DNA of 6,262 nt from Selenomonadaceae bacterium (GTDB taxonomy: Bacteria; Bacillota; Negativicutes; Selenomonadales; Selenomonadaceae): the NCBI GenBank assembly GCA_017390245.1, contig JAFPCE010000075.1:1-6262 (forward strand), in the 5' to 3' direction. How positions within the stretch are numbered: the first letter of the stretch is position 1; each line of letters begins with the position of its first letter. Below, one piece after another: positions 5,327 to 6,262 of the stretch. A program made the translations under genes and the position numbers. The notes below the pieces were generated by a model. That model was not told the DNA's origin. It searched no databases and saw only the letters and a program-made list of their open reading frames with translations.

Positions 5327-5443
5327 CTGAACTAAGACCAGTTTTATTTGAAAATCCATCTAGCCTTAGTTTTTTCATTGGAGCGAGAGCGTCCTGAATT
5401 TAGACCGATTTTCTTAGAAAATCGAGCTCGCTTTAGTTTATTG
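5322..5443. repeat. Degenerate tandem repeat, two units of about 55 bases, period 67
   Basis: Units 5322-5376 and 5389-5443 align without gaps at about 43 of 55 positions (hand count). Both begin GCGTCCTGAA and share AGACC, TTTT, GAAAATC and TTAGTTT or TTTAGTTT blocks. Unit 2 has a perfect hairpin CGATTTTC-TTA-GAAAATCG (5406-5424) inside flanking AGCGAG/CTCGCT arms (5382-5387, 5427-5432). In unit 1 the inner stem is decayed, but AACTAAG/CTTAGTT pairs outside. The element lies between fprA and its terminator, with unit 1 touching the terminator stem. It looks like an intergenic repeat family (REP- or MITE-like), which would need genome-wide copies to confirm. Confidence 0.6.
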
Positions 5444-5480
5444 ATGGTATATGTTGTGGCGAATTGAATTATCTATAAAT

Positions 5481-6262
5481 TTATTTGAGGCCCTTTACTG
5501 CTTCCTGCAGTTCCCGCAAAACCTTAGGGTTAGGCGTATTCATAATCTTCTGCATAGGCAGGCAGATTTCCACCTTGCAGTCCTTTAAGGCCTGCTCTAC
5601 CTGGCCAATACTCTGGCCGCCCCAGCCGTAGGAGCCAAAAGCAAAGCCCTTTAAGCCCTTTGGTGCTAAGCCTTTGATGTAGCAAAGCAGCCCAGCAATG
5701 CTCGGCATCATTTGGTTGTTCAAGGTAGGAGAACCAACTGCCAGGAATTTGGCATCCAAAAGCTCAGTAGCCACATCAGAAATATGGTCAGTACGCAAAT
5801 CAAAGAGCACTGGCTTAATGCCAATTGCATAGAAAGCATCCGCTATGTTCTTGGCCATGATTTCAGTGGTATGCCACATGGTATCAAACACAACTACAGC
5901 CTTGTCAGTCTTTTCAAAGCTGCTCCACTTCTGATATGCCTCGATAATATCAGAAATATTGCTGCGCCAGGAAACGCCATGGCCTGTAGCAATCATGCTG
6001 ATTTTAAGTCCAGCTAAAGCACTGATAGCCTTCTGTGCCTGCATGCCATAAGGCATGAGGATATTGGCATAATACTTCTTGGCCTGATGCATAACCTCAC
6101 TTATATCACGCTCATCAGCAAAGCGCTCAGTGGTAGCCAGATGCTGGCCAAAGCCATCGTTGGAGAAGAGAATTTCCTCCTCCGGGCAGTAGGTTACCAT
6201 GCTGTCTGGCCAGTGCAGCATAGGGGTTGGCACAAACTGCAGGGTGCGCTTGCCTAGGGAAA
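5481..6262 (-). CDS. fprA: Flavo-diiron protein (A-type flavoprotein), N-terminal part outside the window
   Basis: The frame is open to the right edge, so 259 C-terminal residues of an enzyme usually about 400 long are visible. Flavo-diiron proteins reduce O2 to water and/or NO to N2O in the cytoplasm of anaerobes. The end of the metallo-beta-lactamase-like diiron domain is present: FVPTPMLHWPDSM (ligand His16 of the visible part), SNDGFGQH (Asp35) and ATGHGVSWR (His94). The first H-x-E-x-D ligands lie off the edge. A flavodoxin domain follows from about 120, with the phosphate-binding FDTMWHTTE and the FMN-contact segments GSPTLNNQ and FGSYGWGG. No rubredoxin or flavin reductase extension follows, so it is a class A protein needing an external electron donor. 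A GTG at 6233 is internal, not a start. Promoter and regulation are not visible. Confidence 0.93.
   Translation of the reverse strand, partial: SLGKRTLQFVPTPMLHWPDSMVTYCPEEEILFSNDGFGQHLATTERFADERDISEVMHQAKKYYANILMPYGMQAQKAISALAGLKISMIATGHGVSWRSNISDIIEAYQKWSSFEKTDKAVVVFDTMWHTTEIMAKNIADAFYAIGIKPVLFDLRTDHISDVATELLDAKFLAVGSPTLNNQMMPSIAGLLCYIKGLAPKGLKGFAFGSYGWGGQSIGQVEQALKDCKVEICLPMQKIMNTPNPKVLRELQEAVKGLK

Noticed and set aside
4544..5335. 263-codon plus-strand open frame
   Set aside because: It is antisense to sfsA, whose protein motifs are unmistakable. It begins with no ribosome site, and its Cys/His/Tyr-rich translation resembles no family.
5322..5443. CRISPR array
   Set aside because: There are only two diverged units of about 55 bases with no short conserved repeat and unique spacer pattern, and no cas genes.
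6231..6233. GTG as translation start of the flavo-diiron protein
   Set aside because: The same frame continues to the edge with conserved family sequence (GKRTLQF before VPTPMLHWPD), so this is an internal valine.

Overview
The window reads as chromosomal core sequence from an anaerobic bacterium of the Firmicutes sensu lato. Clues are strong AGGAGG-type Shine-Dalgarno sites, frequent TTG starts, a flavo-diiron protein, a futalosine-pathway menaquinone gene and a B. subtilis YfmM-like ABC-F ATPase. The style of Lgt and the coexistence of sfsA with Gram-positive-like genes make me think of Negativicutes (for example an Acidaminococcaceae relative). That placement is an impression, not a demonstration. 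I see no mobile element, CRISPR array, rRNA or tRNA.

Layout, left to right. Positions 1-89 hold the possible start of a leftward gene running off the edge. An AT-rich divergent intergenic region follows (90-504), with a near-consensus leftward promoter, several inverted or direct repeats and the rightward lgt promoter. lgt (505-1317, +) encodes prolipoprotein diacylglyceryl transferase. A SpeD-fold protein (1409-1873, +) has its own promoter and lacks the serine that becomes the pyruvoyl cofactor. A terminator region (1898-1970) separates it from the convergent mqnA (1978-2820, -), chorismate dehydratase of the futalosine route, which also has its own promoter. Upstream of mqnA lie a YfmM-like ABC-F ATPase (2961-4517, -) and sfsA (4556-5248, -), 38 bases apart and probably one operon. 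A strong terminator, a degenerate tandem repeat and the 3' part of fprA (5481-6262, -, open at the right edge) complete the window.

The genes do not form one pathway. They are housekeeping or stress functions in separate short transcription units: lipoprotein maturation, menaquinone precursor synthesis, ribosome-associated ATPase, nuclease, and O2/NO detoxification. The most notable item is the SpeD homologue: Ser63 is Gly, Ser55 is Ala and the adenine-stacking residues are changed, while His68 and Cys83 remain. This suggests a pseudoenzyme or a repurposed SpeD fold. The intergenic DNA left of lgt and the repeat between sfsA and fprA are the other places worth a second look.
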